From: Marivita sp046592965
Lineage (GTDB): Bacteria; Pseudomonadota; Alphaproteobacteria; Rhodobacterales; Rhodobacteraceae
Direction of reading: 5' to 3'
NCBI RefSeq assembly: GCF_046592965.1
Contig: NZ_JBISBV010000003.1
Span: 248,001-312,000, forward strand
Length of the DNA stretch: 64,000 bases
Program-made: the position numbers and the translations under genes
In this document: in pieces, positions 7,887-16,607 of the stretch
Layout: every line of letters begins with the position of its first letter
How positions within the stretch are numbered: position 1 is the first letter of the stretch
The notes under the pieces: generated by a model
What the model saw: the letters and a program-made list of their open reading frames with translations, nothing else
What the model was told of the DNA's origin: nothing
Database searches by the model: none

Positions 7887-9641
7887 ATGACACGTCAGAT
7901 GACCGGAGCGAAAATGGTGGTTCAGGCCCTGAAGGATCAGGGTGTCGACACAGTATTCGGATATCCCGGTGGCGCTGTGCTACCGATTTACGACGAGATT
8001 TTTCAGCAAAACGGCATTCGCCATTTTCTGGTACGCCACGAACAGGGCGCAGTGCACGCCGCCGAAGGCTATGCGCGCGCCACCGGCAAACCCGGTGTGG
8101 TTCTGGTCACGTCCGGTCCCGGTGCAACGAACGCTGTGACCGGTCTGACCGATGCGCTGATGGATTCGATCCCGATCGTTGTTCTGACCGGACAGGTGCC
8201 GACCTTCATGATCGGCTCGGACGCGTTTCAGGAAGCCGACACTGTCGGCATCACCCGCCCCTGCACCAAGCATAACTGGCTGGTCAAGGACACCGACAAG
8301 CTGTCGGGCGTTCTGCATGAGGCGTTTCATGTCGCCACCACGGGTCGTCCCGGCCCGGTGCTGGTGGACATTCCCAAGGACGTCCAGTTCGCCACCGGCA
8401 GCTACACCGAAAAGGCCAAAGCCAAGGTCAGCCATTACCAGCCGCAGGTCAAAGGCGACATGGAGACCATCACGCAATTGGTCGAGGCCATCGAGGTTGC
8501 GGAGCGTCCGGTGTTCTATACCGGCGGTGGCGTCATCAATTCCGGCCCCGGTGCCAGCCAATTGCTGCGCGAACTGGTGGAAGCAACCGGCTTTCCGATC
8601 ACGTCGACCCTGATGGGGTTGGGATGTTATCCCGCGTCCGGCAAGAACTGGCTCGGGATGCTGGGGATGCACGGGCTTTATGAGGCAAACCTTGCGATGC
8701 ATGATTGCGATCTGATGATCAATGTCGGTGCACGGTTCGACGACCGGATCACCGGACGGCTCGACGCGTTCAGCCCAAGATCGCGCAAAGCGCATATCGA
8801 CATCGACCCAAGCTCGGTCAACAAGGTGATCCGCGTGGACATGCCGATCATCGGCGATGTGGGCCATGTTCTGGAAGACGTGCTCAAGGTCTGGAAATCG
8901 CGGGGCCGCAAGGTCAACCGCGAAGGCTTGCAGAAATGGTGGAGCCGTATCAACGAATGGCGCAAGGTCGATTGCCTGAAGTTCAAGCCTTCGGCAAAAA
9001 CCATTCGCCCGCAGCACGCATTGGCGCGGCTTGAGGCGCTGACCAAGGGGCGTGATCGCTATATCACCACCGAAGTTGGCCAGCACCAGATGTGGGCCGC
9101 GCAATACCTGGGATTCGAAGACCCCAACCGCTGGATGACGTCCGGTGGTCTCGGCACCATGGGTTACGGCACCCCGGCGTCCATCGGCGTTCAGGTGGCG
9201 CATCCTGACGCGTTGGTGATCAACGTCGCGGGCGAAGCGTCGTGGTTGATGAACATGCAGGAAATGGGCACGGCGGTGCAGTACCGCCTGCCGGTCAAGC
9301 AATTCATCATGAACAATGAACGGCTGGGCATGGTGCGTCAGTGGCAGGAATTGCTGCATGGCGAACGCTATTCGCACAGCTGGTCGGAAGCCCTGCCCGA
9401 TTTCGTCAAGCTGGCCGAGGCGTTCGGCGCCAAGGGCATCCAGTGCGGCGATCCGGCGGATCTCGACGATGCGATCATGGAAATGCTCGACTATGACGGG
9501 CCAGTGATTTTTGATTGTCTGGTGGAAAAGCACGAGAATTGTTTCCCGATGATTCCGTCCGGTGAGCCGCATAACAAGATGCTGCTTGGCGAGGCCAATA
9601 CCCAGAACGCGATCGGCTCTAAAGGGGCTGTGATGGTTTAA
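7887..9641 (+). CDS. ilvI: Acetolactate synthase large subunit
   Basis: The 584-residue catalytic subunit of acetohydroxyacid synthase performs the first common step of Val, Leu and Ile synthesis: condensing two pyruvates, or pyruvate with 2-oxobutyrate, with ThDP, Mg2+ and FAD. Visible are the N-terminal Pyr domain with the catalytic Glu in VRHEQGAVHAAEGYARA, the central FAD-type domain with NVGARFDDRITG, and the C-terminal ThDP motif, here degenerate as INVAGEASWLMNMQEMGTA. In typical synthases this ThDP motif is GDGSF or GDASF. GEASW keeps the pattern, but Glu replaces the usual metal-binding Asp, which is worth noting. An AACGGAG site precedes the ATG. The small subunit follows at 9725. 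Confidence 0.94.
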   Translation: MTRQMTGAKMVVQALKDQGVDTVFGYPGGAVLPIYDEIFQQNGIRHFLVRHEQGAVHAAEGYARATGKPGVVLVTSGPGATNAVTGLTDALMDSIPIVVLTGQVPTFMIGSDAFQEADTVGITRPCTKHNWLVKDTDKLSGVLHEAFHVATTGRPGPVLVDIPKDVQFATGSYTEKAKAKVSHYQPQVKGDMETITQLVEAIEVAERPVFYTGGGVINSGPGASQLLRELVEATGFPITSTLMGLGCYPASGKNWLGMLGMHGLYEANLAMHDCDLMINVGARFDDRITGRLDAFSPRSRKAHIDIDPSSVNKVIRVDMPIIGDVGHVLEDVLKVWKSRGRKVNREGLQKWWSRINEWRKVDCLKFKPSAKTIRPQHALARLEALTKGRDRYITTEVGQHQMWAAQYLGFEDPNRWMTSGGLGTMGYGTPASIGVQVAHPDALVINVAGEASWLMNMQEMGTAVQYRLPVKQFIMNNERLGMVRQWQELLHGERYSHSWSEALPDFVKLAEAFGAKGIQCGDPADLDDAIMEMLDYDGPVIFDCLVEKHENCFPMIPSGEPHNKMLLGEANTQNAIGSKGAVMV

Positions 9642-9647
9642 GGCATC

Positions 9648-9667
9648 GGACCGGCTTGCGCCGGTCC
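9648..9667 (+). other. Intercistronic hairpin between ilvI and ilvH
   Basis: GGACCGGC and GCCGGTCC form a perfect 8-bp stem with a TTGC tetraloop, with no T-tract after it. It probably acts in mRNA stability or processing rather than termination, because the regulatory subunit downstream needs to be expressed. Confidence 0.5.
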
Positions 9668-9724
9668 GGCCAAGTGGGGCACCGCCCCGTACCGCAGAAT
9701 ATTTCCAAAGAGAAGAAGACCGCC

Positions 9725-10285
9725 ATGTCCGCGCTAAAGATCAAAAAAGGCTCAAACAAGCATTCCGCGTATAATCTGCGTCCGACGTTTTCAGATGTTC
9801 AGGAAACCCACACGCTTGCCATCATCGTGGACAACGAGGCTGGTGTTCTGGCGCGGGTCATCGGGCTGTTTTCCGGGCGCGGCTACAACATCGACAGCCT
9901 GACCGTGGCAGAGATCGACCACGAGGGCCACCTGTCACGCATTACCATCGTCACCACCGGCACGCCGCAAGTCATCGAACAGATCAAGGCGCAGTTGGGG
10001 CGCATCGTTCCGGTGCATGAAGTGCACGATCTGACGGTCGAAGGCGGTTCGGTGGAGCGGGAACTGGCGCTGCTCAAGGTCGAGGGTGAGGGCGACAAGC
10101 GCGTCGAAGCGCTGCGGCTGGCGGATATCTTCCGCGCCCAGGTGGTTGACAGCACTTTGGAGAGTTTTGTGTTCCAGATCACCGGTACGCCGGAAAAAGT
10201 GGACGCGTTCGCGGATCTGATGCGCCCTTTGGGCCTGGCCGAGATTGCGCGGACCGGCGTCGCAGCACTTTCGCGCGGCGTCTGA
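9725..10285 (+). CDS. ilvH: Acetolactate synthase small (regulatory) subunit
   Basis: The 186-residue protein has an N-terminal ACT domain (THTLAIIVDNEAGVLARVIGLF, then GRGYNIDSLTVAEIDHEG), followed by the C-terminal ACT-like domain of this family. It binds the large subunit, raises its activity and confers valine feedback inhibition. I start at 9725 (MSALKIKKGS), preceded by an AGAGAAGAAG purine run. The frame is open 69 nt further upstream, through an intercistronic hairpin. The gene is 83 bp from ilvI and presumably under the same attenuator. Confidence 0.95.
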   Translation: MSALKIKKGSNKHSAYNLRPTFSDVQETHTLAIIVDNEAGVLARVIGLFSGRGYNIDSLTVAEIDHEGHLSRITIVTTGTPQVIEQIKAQLGRIVPVHEVHDLTVEGGSVERELALLKVEGEGDKRVEALRLADIFRAQVVDSTLESFVFQITGTPEKVDAFADLMRPLGLAEIARTGVAALSRGV

Positions 10286-10330
10286 CGAACAGGGCCAGAG
10301 CGCCGCGCTGGATCGGCCGGGGAGTGCGGC

Positions 10331-10702
10331 CTATCCTGTGACGGCCATTGGCCCGCTCGCAGGCTCGAAATACTGAGCGAGATCAATGACTTTGCGCGAC
10401 AGCTTGCCGCCCGAACGGGGCGCGTCGTTGGCGCGATTGCGCTGTCCGGCGCGGAGCGTCTCGGGCAATGTCGGCGAATGCGACTGCATCAAGAGCTGCG
10501 GATTGCTGGCTTTGCGCACATTTTGCTGAACCGTCAGATCAAATTGAATGAGATCTCCGGCATCAAGAGGTGGTGCATCGTGAATGCTGGTATCGGCCGG
10601 CGTATAGAATGCGAGTTCACCCTGATCCTCGCACCAGATCACGGCTTTCTGCGCGTCCGTGTCGGACCACAGCACAACACCAAACATATTCTGCATTGTC
10701 AT
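10331..10702 (-). CDS. Uncharacterised 123-aa protein
   Basis: I do not recognise a family. The protein is soluble, with no signal peptide or membrane segment. Its N-terminal half is compact, with alternating strands (MFGVVLWSDTDAQKAVIWCEDQGELAFY), and could fit a small beta-barrel of the type found in nucleic-acid-binding proteins. A basic linker (RAGQRNRANDAPRSGGKLSR) follows. The gene stands alone between ilvH (convergent) and the XRE regulator (divergent). GGGGAACCG precedes the ATG. Codon usage resembles neighbouring genes, so it is probably real, but no function can be assigned. Confidence 0.65.
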   Translation of the reverse strand: MTMQNMFGVVLWSDTDAQKAVIWCEDQGELAFYTPADTSIHDAPPLDAGDLIQFDLTVQQNVRKASNPQLLMQSHSPTLPETLRAGQRNRANDAPRSGGKLSRKVIDLAQYFEPASGPMAVTG

Positions 10703-10810
10703 AATTTCGGTTCCCCATCTTAGAGGTTCAATGTGTTAATTTTTCGTGTGTCAGGACATGGGGAAAATGGTGTCTCGTCGTCGCTTTTTGTGTCGTAACC
10801 CGATTGACCC

Positions 10811-10858
10811 TGACGCGATAAAGCGTCACCATTGTCACAAATTAGTGTCAGAACGTGA
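10811..10858. promoter_or_regulatory. Cluster of TGAC/GTCA inverted repeats upstream of XRE regulator
   Basis: TGACGC-GATAAA-GCGTCA (10811-10828) is a 6-bp inverted repeat. It is followed by TTGTCACAAATTAGTGTCAG and a further CGTGAC. Dense repetition of GTCA half-sites in a divergent intergenic region suggests operators, plausibly for the adjacent helix-turn-helix protein. The link is inference. Confidence 0.4.
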
Positions 10859-10983
10859 CCATCGTCGCCAAGAAGCATCCCGTACACTGTTCGGTGCTGG
10901 ATTTTTCGGCGGCAGGCTTTACTTGATTTGACGGAATAGCGCTGCCCTGCCCTGAGCGCAGGTAAGAAGGATGACCGAATACC

Positions 10984-11778
10984 GTGCCTGCTCCCAGCCC
11001 ATCTGAATTGCGCAACACCCTTGGTGCCAACCTGCGCGAATTGGCAAAATCGACCGAGTCGATTTCAGCGCTGTGCCGCGATCTTGGAATCAACCGGACG
11101 CAATTCAACCGGTATCTTTCCGGCGAGAGTTTCCCGCGGCCGGACGTGCTTTTCAGAATCTGCCAGTATTTCAATGTCGATGCCCGGATCATCCTCGAGC
11201 CGCTCGAAGACATCGCGTTTCGCACCCAGTCGCTGCTGAACCATCCGGAAATCAGCGACTTTCTTGCTCCGGGTGTGACCCAGATGACTGAGTTATTGTT
11301 TCCGAGCGGGTTTTACCAGTTTTCACGGCGCAGTTTTTCGGACAACACGGCGTTTCTGCGCGGTTTGGTTTACGTATACCGCAAAGACGGTGCAACGTTC
11401 CTGCGGGGCTTTGAGGCGCGCGAAGCGGTGGAGCATCAGGGGCTGCGATCCGATCCCCATACACGCGAATTCAGAGGTCTCGTGCGCGCTGCCGAGGGCG
11501 GGGTCGCCATCGTCATCAGCCGTCAGCAAGCATTGAGCACATCCTTCAATTTCCTCGCGCAGGTTCCCTCGTTCGAAAACAACTTTTTCGTCGGTTATGC
11601 GGCCCGCACGGCGCAGGAAAGCCCCACAGGCACCCGCGTCGCGCGCATGGTCTGCGAATATCTCGCCCACGACGGACGCAAGGCCCGCGCGGCCGCACGC
11701 ACGGCGGGGTTATGCAAGGTCGAAGATCTGGCACCGTTCCATCGCACCCAGCTGCGTGTGGACGAGCCTTTCAACTAG
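10984..11778 (+). CDS. XRE-type helix-turn-helix transcriptional regulator
   Basis: The 264-residue protein starts at GTG 10984 with an N-terminal Cro/C1-type HTH: LGANLRELAKSTESISALCRDLGINRTQFNRYLSG, roughly residues 13-48, with the recognition helix around TQFNRYL. The rest (about residues 75-264) is a soluble alpha/beta domain I do not recognise. It contains several aromatic strands (FYQFSRRSF, FNFLAQVP) and might bind a ligand. An AAGGATG site lies about 12 nt upstream, which is far, so the start is uncertain. Its stop overlaps that of the convergent DUF2189 gene by 8 bp. Confidence 0.82.
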   Translation: MPAPSPSELRNTLGANLRELAKSTESISALCRDLGINRTQFNRYLSGESFPRPDVLFRICQYFNVDARIILEPLEDIAFRTQSLLNHPEISDFLAPGVTQMTELLFPSGFYQFSRRSFSDNTAFLRGLVYVYRKDGATFLRGFEAREAVEHQGLRSDPHTREFRGLVRAAEGGVAIVISRQQALSTSFNFLAQVPSFENNFFVGYAARTAQESPTGTRVARMVCEYLAHDGRKARAAARTAGLCKVEDLAPFHRTQLRVDEPFN

Positions 11779-12574
11779 GCGCGCTCTCCGGTCGGTTCGA
11801 CAGGCTGTCCTGATTGACAATGTCATACAGGTGCCAGGTCGCGTGACCGAGCAACGGCAAGGCGATGAACAGGCCCAGGAAGCCCGGAAGCAGGGCCAGG
11901 AATGTAAATACGGCAACAAACAGACCCCAGCCCAGCATGATGACGGGGTGCGCCATCACATATTGGAAAGACGTGATCATCGCCGTTACGAAATCGACTT
12001 CGCGGTCGAGCAAAAGCGGCAGCGCGATCACCGTGATGTTGAACAGAAGGATCGCGAAAAGAGCGCCTACAACGGTCCCGACTGCCAGCATGGCCAGACC
12101 GTTGGACGAAAGATAGACATCAAGCGAACTGGAAATGTTGGTCATCGTGCTGAGCCCGAGGAACAGCGCGAAAATCATGTGGGCGATAAAGAACCAGAAC
12201 AGGAACACCATGATGATGATCGCGCAGATCGACGGGAGTTGACGGCGCGACTGATGCAGGATGACGCCCAGAATTTCCGACGCCACAAGCGGGTCTCCCC
12301 GCTCCAGTCGGCGGCTGACTTCGTAAAACCCGACAGCGGCGAACGGGCCGATCAGCGGAAAGCCGATGGCCGCCAGCACCAGCCAGAAGGTCGTGCCGGT
12401 GCTCAGGGTGATCCATGTGATCAGCCATCCGGCAAGCACATAAAACCCCGCGAAAACAAACGCAAACCCCGGAGCGCGGACCATGTCGCGCCAGCCGCGA
12501 GCCAAGGCCGTGCGCAAGGTATCGAGCGAGATCGCGTCCAGTTTCGGAACGCCGAGTTCGGGTGTGTCGTTCAT
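11771..12574 (-). CDS. DUF2189 integral membrane protein
   Basis: A 267-residue protein with about six hydrophobic segments. It has the DUF2189 layout: a short soluble N-terminus with LGVPKLDAISLDTLRTALARGWRD, then APGFAFVFAGFYVLAG, and a central GPFAAVGFYEVSRRLERG segment that is typical. The start at ATG 12574 is set by TTTTGGAG six nt upstream. A long upstream open frame (to 12910) runs antisense through prfB and is not part of the gene. The family's function is unknown; members sit in the inner membrane and are common in Rhodobacterales. Confidence 0.88.
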   Translation of the reverse strand: MNDTPELGVPKLDAISLDTLRTALARGWRDMVRAPGFAFVFAGFYVLAGWLITWITLSTGTTFWLVLAAIGFPLIGPFAAVGFYEVSRRLERGDPLVASEILGVILHQSRRQLPSICAIIIMVFLFWFFIAHMIFALFLGLSTMTNISSSLDVYLSSNGLAMLAVGTVVGALFAILLFNITVIALPLLLDREVDFVTAMITSFQYVMAHPVIMLGWGLFVAVFTFLALLPGFLGLFIALPLLGHATWHLYDIVNQDSLSNRPESAPS

Positions 12575-12707
12575 GCGCATCTCCAAAAGGTCGTCTGGCC
12601 TTTCGCAATGAAAGCGGCTGGAGATCGGTTTGGCAACAGCTAGCTTGGCACCGCGCTGATGCTGCGCCGTGCTCGGGCGATGCCGGTCGCAAGGATCGCG
12701 GTATCCG

Positions 12708-13832
12708 TCAGTCGCCTTGCGCTTCGGCGCGCGATTTGCCGGACACGTTCTGCGCCAAAGTGGCCGCCATGAACGGATCGAGATCGCCGTCAAGCACGCC
12801 CTTGGTGTCGGATGTTTCGTAATTGGTGCGCAGATCCTTGACCATCTGATAGGGTTGCAGGACGTAGGAGCGGATCTGGTTGCCCCATCCTGCATCACCC
12901 TTGGCCTCATGGGCGGCGTTGATATCGGCGTTGCGGCGATCGAGTTCGAGTTGATAGAGGCGGGATTTCAGCGCTTTCATCGCGATGTCGCGGTTCTGGT
13001 GCTGCGATTTTTCCGAGCTCGTGACAACAATGCCGGTCGGCGCGTGGGTGATGCGCACGGCAGAATCGGTGGTGTTGACGTGCTGCCCGCCCGCGCCCGA
13101 CGAGCGATAGGTGTCGATACGGATGTCCGACGGGTTCACCTCGATCTCGATATTGTCATCGACCACCGGGTAAACCCAGACCGAACAGAAAGAGGTGTGC
13201 CGCTTGGCTGCGCTATCGAAGGGCGAGATCCGCACGAGACGGTGCACACCGGATTCCGATTTCAGCCAGCCATAGGCGTTCGGGCCGCTGATCTTGTAGG
13301 CCGCGGATTTGATGCCAGCCTCCTCGCCGGGTGTTTCCGATTGCAACTCGACCTCGTAGCCATGCCGCTCGGCCCAGCGGACATACATCCGGGCGAGCAT
13401 ATTTGCCCAGTCGCAGCTTTCCGTACCACCGGCGCCGGAATTGATCTCGAGATACGTGTCGTTGCCATCGGCCTCGCCATCGAGAAGGGCTTCGAGCTCT
13501 TTCTTCGCGGCTTTGTCGGCCAGCGACTTGAGAGCGTTTTCGGCATCGGTAATGACTTCCTGATCGCCTTCCATCTCGCCCAGTTGGATCATTTCGACGT
13601 TGTCGGACAAATCCTGTTTGATCGAAGTATAGGTCTCGATGGCGTCGACAAGCATCTGGCGTTCGCGCATCAGCTTTTGTGCGGCTTCGGGATCGTTCCA
13701 CAGATTGGGGTCTTCGACGCGCGCATTGAATTCCTCAAGCCTGTGCTGCGCGGTTTCCCAATCCAGTCGCTGCGCGAGCAGGTTCACGGATTTTTCAATC
13801 TGTTCAACGATGTTCTGGATTTCAGCGCGCAT
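12708..13832 (-). CDS. prfB: Peptide chain release factor 2
   Basis: The 374-residue protein recognises UGA and UAA stop codons through the SPF tripeptide in VRISPFDSAAK and triggers peptidyl-tRNA hydrolysis through the GGQ motif in SSGAGGQHVNTTDSAV. It is encoded in one continuous frame. At the position where many bacteria need a +1 shift at an in-frame UGA, this gene reads CGA-CTG-GAT (RLD) with no stop, so RF2 autoregulation by frameshifting is absent. AGGA precedes the ATG. It lies 101 bp downstream of mrcA on the same strand. Confidence 0.97.
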   Translation of the reverse strand: MRAEIQNIVEQIEKSVNLLAQRLDWETAQHRLEEFNARVEDPNLWNDPEAAQKLMRERQMLVDAIETYTSIKQDLSDNVEMIQLGEMEGDQEVITDAENALKSLADKAAKKELEALLDGEADGNDTYLEINSGAGGTESCDWANMLARMYVRWAERHGYEVELQSETPGEEAGIKSAAYKISGPNAYGWLKSESGVHRLVRISPFDSAAKRHTSFCSVWVYPVVDDNIEIEVNPSDIRIDTYRSSGAGGQHVNTTDSAVRITHAPTGIVVTSSEKSQHQNRDIAMKALKSRLYQLELDRRNADINAAHEAKGDAGWGNQIRSYVLQPYQMVKDLRTNYETSDTKGVLDGDLDPFMAATLAQNVSGKSRAEAQGD

Positions 13833-13933
13833 TGGCGGTCCTGTTTTGTCGGGCCTCGGATGTCAGGTGTGATAGACCAGCGCCGCCGTCCCGACAAGGC
13901 GGGGCAGCGGCGGAGCGTGTGGTTTCTCTGCGC

Positions 13934-16486
13934 TCAGTAGAGACCGCCGGAACTGAGCGTGCCGAAACTGGCCTTGGGACCGACTGTCGCGGTTCCGCCG
14001 CTGGAGGTGGTCACCTGTTTGGACACCGTGCCGTCGCCGCTGTAAAGTTCGAAATTGGAGCCCATCGCAAAGCCGCCGTCGAACTGAATGCCGAAGATCG
14101 GCTCTTCGCCTTCGCGGAAACACTCGCGCACGACGTTGTCACCGCTGGCGCTGTCTGACAGCCGCGCACCGGTGTTGCGGTCGATATTGATGAACTGGCA
14201 GCTGTCGGGAATACGGAAATCACTGCCGCCGTATTTCGCCACGGCCTTCTGCATGAACGCGTTGAACACCGGTCCACACATCCCGCCACCAGACGCGCCA
14301 CGACCCAAACTGCGCGGTTGGTCAAAACCGATGTAACAGCCCGCCACGATGTTGGAGGTGAAGCCGACAAACCAGACATCCTTGGAATCGTTTGTCGTTC
14401 CAGTCTTGCCCGCTGTCGGCACCGGCAGGTTGACCGCGCCGCGCGCCGTGCCGCGTTCCACCACGCCCTGCAACATAGAGGTCAACTGATACGCTGTGAC
14501 CTCGTTCATCACCCGTTCACGATTGCTGCGCACCGTCGGCCCCTGCCCCGGTTGCAGGCTGGTCTCGGTGCAATCCACACAGACGCGCTGATCGTGTTTA
14601 TAAACCGTGTTGCCATAGCGGTCCTGAACCCGGTCAACCAGCGTGGGCTCGACCCGTTCGCCGCCATTCGCAAACATCGCGTAAGCGGCAACCATCTTGT
14701 AAAGCGTCGTTTCATCCGCGCCCAGAGCGTTGGCCAAAACCCGGCCCATGTTGTCGTAAACGCCGAATTTCTCGGCATACCGCGCGACCGTGTCCATTCC
14801 CACCTCCTGCGCAAGGCGAATGGTCATCAGGTTGCGCGACCGTTCGATGCCGGTGCGCAGGGGCGTCGGCCCGTAGAACTGGTTCGAGGCGTTCTTGGGC
14901 CGCCAGACACCCTGCGGCGTGTTGATCTCGATCGGGGCGTCCACGACAATCGTCGCGGGCGAATACCCGCTGTCCAGCGCAGAGGCATAGACAAACGGCT
15001 TGAAGCTCGACCCTGGCTGGCGCTGCGCCTGCGTGGCGCGGTTGAAGACCGAGGCCTGATAGCTAAACCCGCCCTGCATCGCGATCACACGGCCGTTGTT
15101 GACGTCCATCGCCATGAAGGCACCCTGCACCTGCGGCACCTGGCGCAGCGTCCAGCGAATGAAGCTGCCGTCGCTGTCAGACGTCATGCGGCGGACATGC
15201 ACAACATCCCCGACAGCCACCAGATCGCCGGCCACCTGTGCCTTGCGGCCCAGAGATCCATCGCTGTTGCGCTTGCGCGCCCATTGCACATCCTTGGCCG
15301 GAATCCAGTGACCGTCCTCGTCGTCCGGCACGCCTTCGATCCCGATGCGGGCATCATTCTCACCCACCTCAAGCACCACGGCCGGATACCAGGGGTTTTC
15401 CAGACGAATATCGCGCGCCAGTGTGACATTGCTCAGCGCGTCGCGCCATGCCGACCCGTCTGTCAGCTGATCGGCGGGCAAGGTCTTGCCGGTGCCACGC
15501 CAGATACCTTGCGAGCGGTCGTATTGCTCCAGCGCGCGTTGCAGCGCGTCCTCCGCCTCGAGTTGCAGTTCCGGGTCGAGCGTGGCGCGCACGCTGAAGC
15601 CGCCGGAAAAGAATTCCGCTTCGCCGAAGTCGACGCTCAACTGGCGACGGATCTCGTCGGTGAAATAGTTGCGCGGCGGCAGCGCGTCGCGGAACGGTTC
15701 GTAATCGCCGTTCTGGACGGATTTCAGCGGCAGCGCGACCTCGCTCTCGTAGACCTCTTTCGAGATCACGCCGTTTTCCATCATCTCCTTCAACACGAAA
15801 TTGCGGCGCGACAGCAGCCGATCCTTTTGGCGCACAGGGTGATAATCCGAAGGCGCCTTGGGCAGGGAAGCCAGCGTCGCCGCTTCGTGCGGCGCAAGTT
15901 CGGTCAGCGGTTTGTTGAAATAGGTTTGGGCGGCAGCGGTGACGCCATAGGAGTTCTGACCGAGAAAGATCTCGTTCATGTAGAGTTCGAGGATCTTCTC
16001 CTTGCTCAGCGTGTCCTCAATGCGCGAGGCCAGGATGATTTCCTTGATCTTGCGCTCGACCCGACGATCGCCGGACAGCAGGAAGTTCTTCATCACCTGC
16101 TGGGTGATGGTCGACGCGCCACGCACGTCCTGCCCGCGTGAGGCCACCGCATCAATGGCGGCGGCGGCAATGCCGCGCAGGTCGTAGCCCTGATGGGAAT
16201 AGAAATTCTTGTCTTCGGCAGAGATAAACGCCTGCTTCACCAGATCGGGGATTTCGCGCGCCGGAGTGAACAGGCGACGTTCCTGCGCGAATTCGTCGAT
16301 GATACGCCCCTCGCCGGAATAGATCCGCGAGATCGTTGGCGGCGTGTACTGCGCAAGGCTGTCATGGCTGGGCAGATCGCGCCCGTACATCCAGAACACG
16401 GCCCCCACGGCAAGCGCGACCATCATCGCACCCATGGTGATGAGCGTGAAGATCGCTCCGAAGAATGACAGGATGAATCGGGTCAC
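13934..16486 (-). CDS. mrcA: Bifunctional penicillin-binding protein 1A
   Basis: The 850-residue class A PBP has one N-terminal transmembrane helix (about residues 8-30). The GT51 glycosyltransferase domain follows, with EDKNFYSHQGYD (catalytic Glu) and ASTITQQVMKN, then an OB-like domain. The transpeptidase domain has SSFKPFVYAS (SxxK serine), ERSRNLMT (SxN) and GKTGTTND (KTG). It polymerises and cross-links peptidoglycan in the periplasm. The start is GTG at 16486. It is flanked by amiC upstream and prfB downstream in the same direction, a common alphaproteobacterial arrangement. The Cys pair in QRVCVDCTE and two late Cys residues may form disulfides. Confidence 0.97.
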   Translation of the reverse strand: MTRFILSFFGAIFTLITMGAMMVALAVGAVFWMYGRDLPSHDSLAQYTPPTISRIYSGEGRIIDEFAQERRLFTPAREIPDLVKQAFISAEDKNFYSHQGYDLRGIAAAAIDAVASRGQDVRGASTITQQVMKNFLLSGDRRVERKIKEIILASRIEDTLSKEKILELYMNEIFLGQNSYGVTAAAQTYFNKPLTELAPHEAATLASLPKAPSDYHPVRQKDRLLSRRNFVLKEMMENGVISKEVYESEVALPLKSVQNGDYEPFRDALPPRNYFTDEIRRQLSVDFGEAEFFSGGFSVRATLDPELQLEAEDALQRALEQYDRSQGIWRGTGKTLPADQLTDGSAWRDALSNVTLARDIRLENPWYPAVVLEVGENDARIGIEGVPDDEDGHWIPAKDVQWARKRNSDGSLGRKAQVAGDLVAVGDVVHVRRMTSDSDGSFIRWTLRQVPQVQGAFMAMDVNNGRVIAMQGGFSYQASVFNRATQAQRQPGSSFKPFVYASALDSGYSPATIVVDAPIEINTPQGVWRPKNASNQFYGPTPLRTGIERSRNLMTIRLAQEVGMDTVARYAEKFGVYDNMGRVLANALGADETTLYKMVAAYAMFANGGERVEPTLVDRVQDRYGNTVYKHDQRVCVDCTETSLQPGQGPTVRSNRERVMNEVTAYQLTSMLQGVVERGTARGAVNLPVPTAGKTGTTNDSKDVWFVGFTSNIVAGCYIGFDQPRSLGRGASGGGMCGPVFNAFMQKAVAKYGGSDFRIPDSCQFINIDRNTGARLSDSASGDNVVRECFREGEEPIFGIQFDGGFAMGSNFELYSGDGTVSKQVTTSSGGTATVGPKASFGTLSSGGLY

Positions 16487-16607
16487 GCGTATGGGTGCCT
16501 TTGGTTCGGGTTTCCGTATCCCCTACAAAACTGGGGGCTGATGGTCAAAACACAATGCCGTCGTCGCCAATGTTCGGCGGCTTGTGACGCAAGGTTAAGG
16601 CGCGCGA

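Noticed and set aside
7980..9572. 530-aa open frame antisense to ilvI
   Set aside because: Composition is His/Arg-rich with no domain, and it mirrors the GC-rich codon structure of a certain gene.
11597..12643. 348-aa plus-strand frame over the DUF2189 gene
   Set aside because: Very rich in Gln/Arg/Glu, an artefact of reverse reading of a membrane protein.
12669..13940. 423-aa plus-strand frame over prfB
   Set aside because: It lies opposite the confident release factor and has no ribosome site.
14318..16141. 607-aa open frame antisense to mrcA
   Set aside because: It lies entirely within PBP1A and has low-complexity Arg/His composition; it is a shadow of third-position GC bias.
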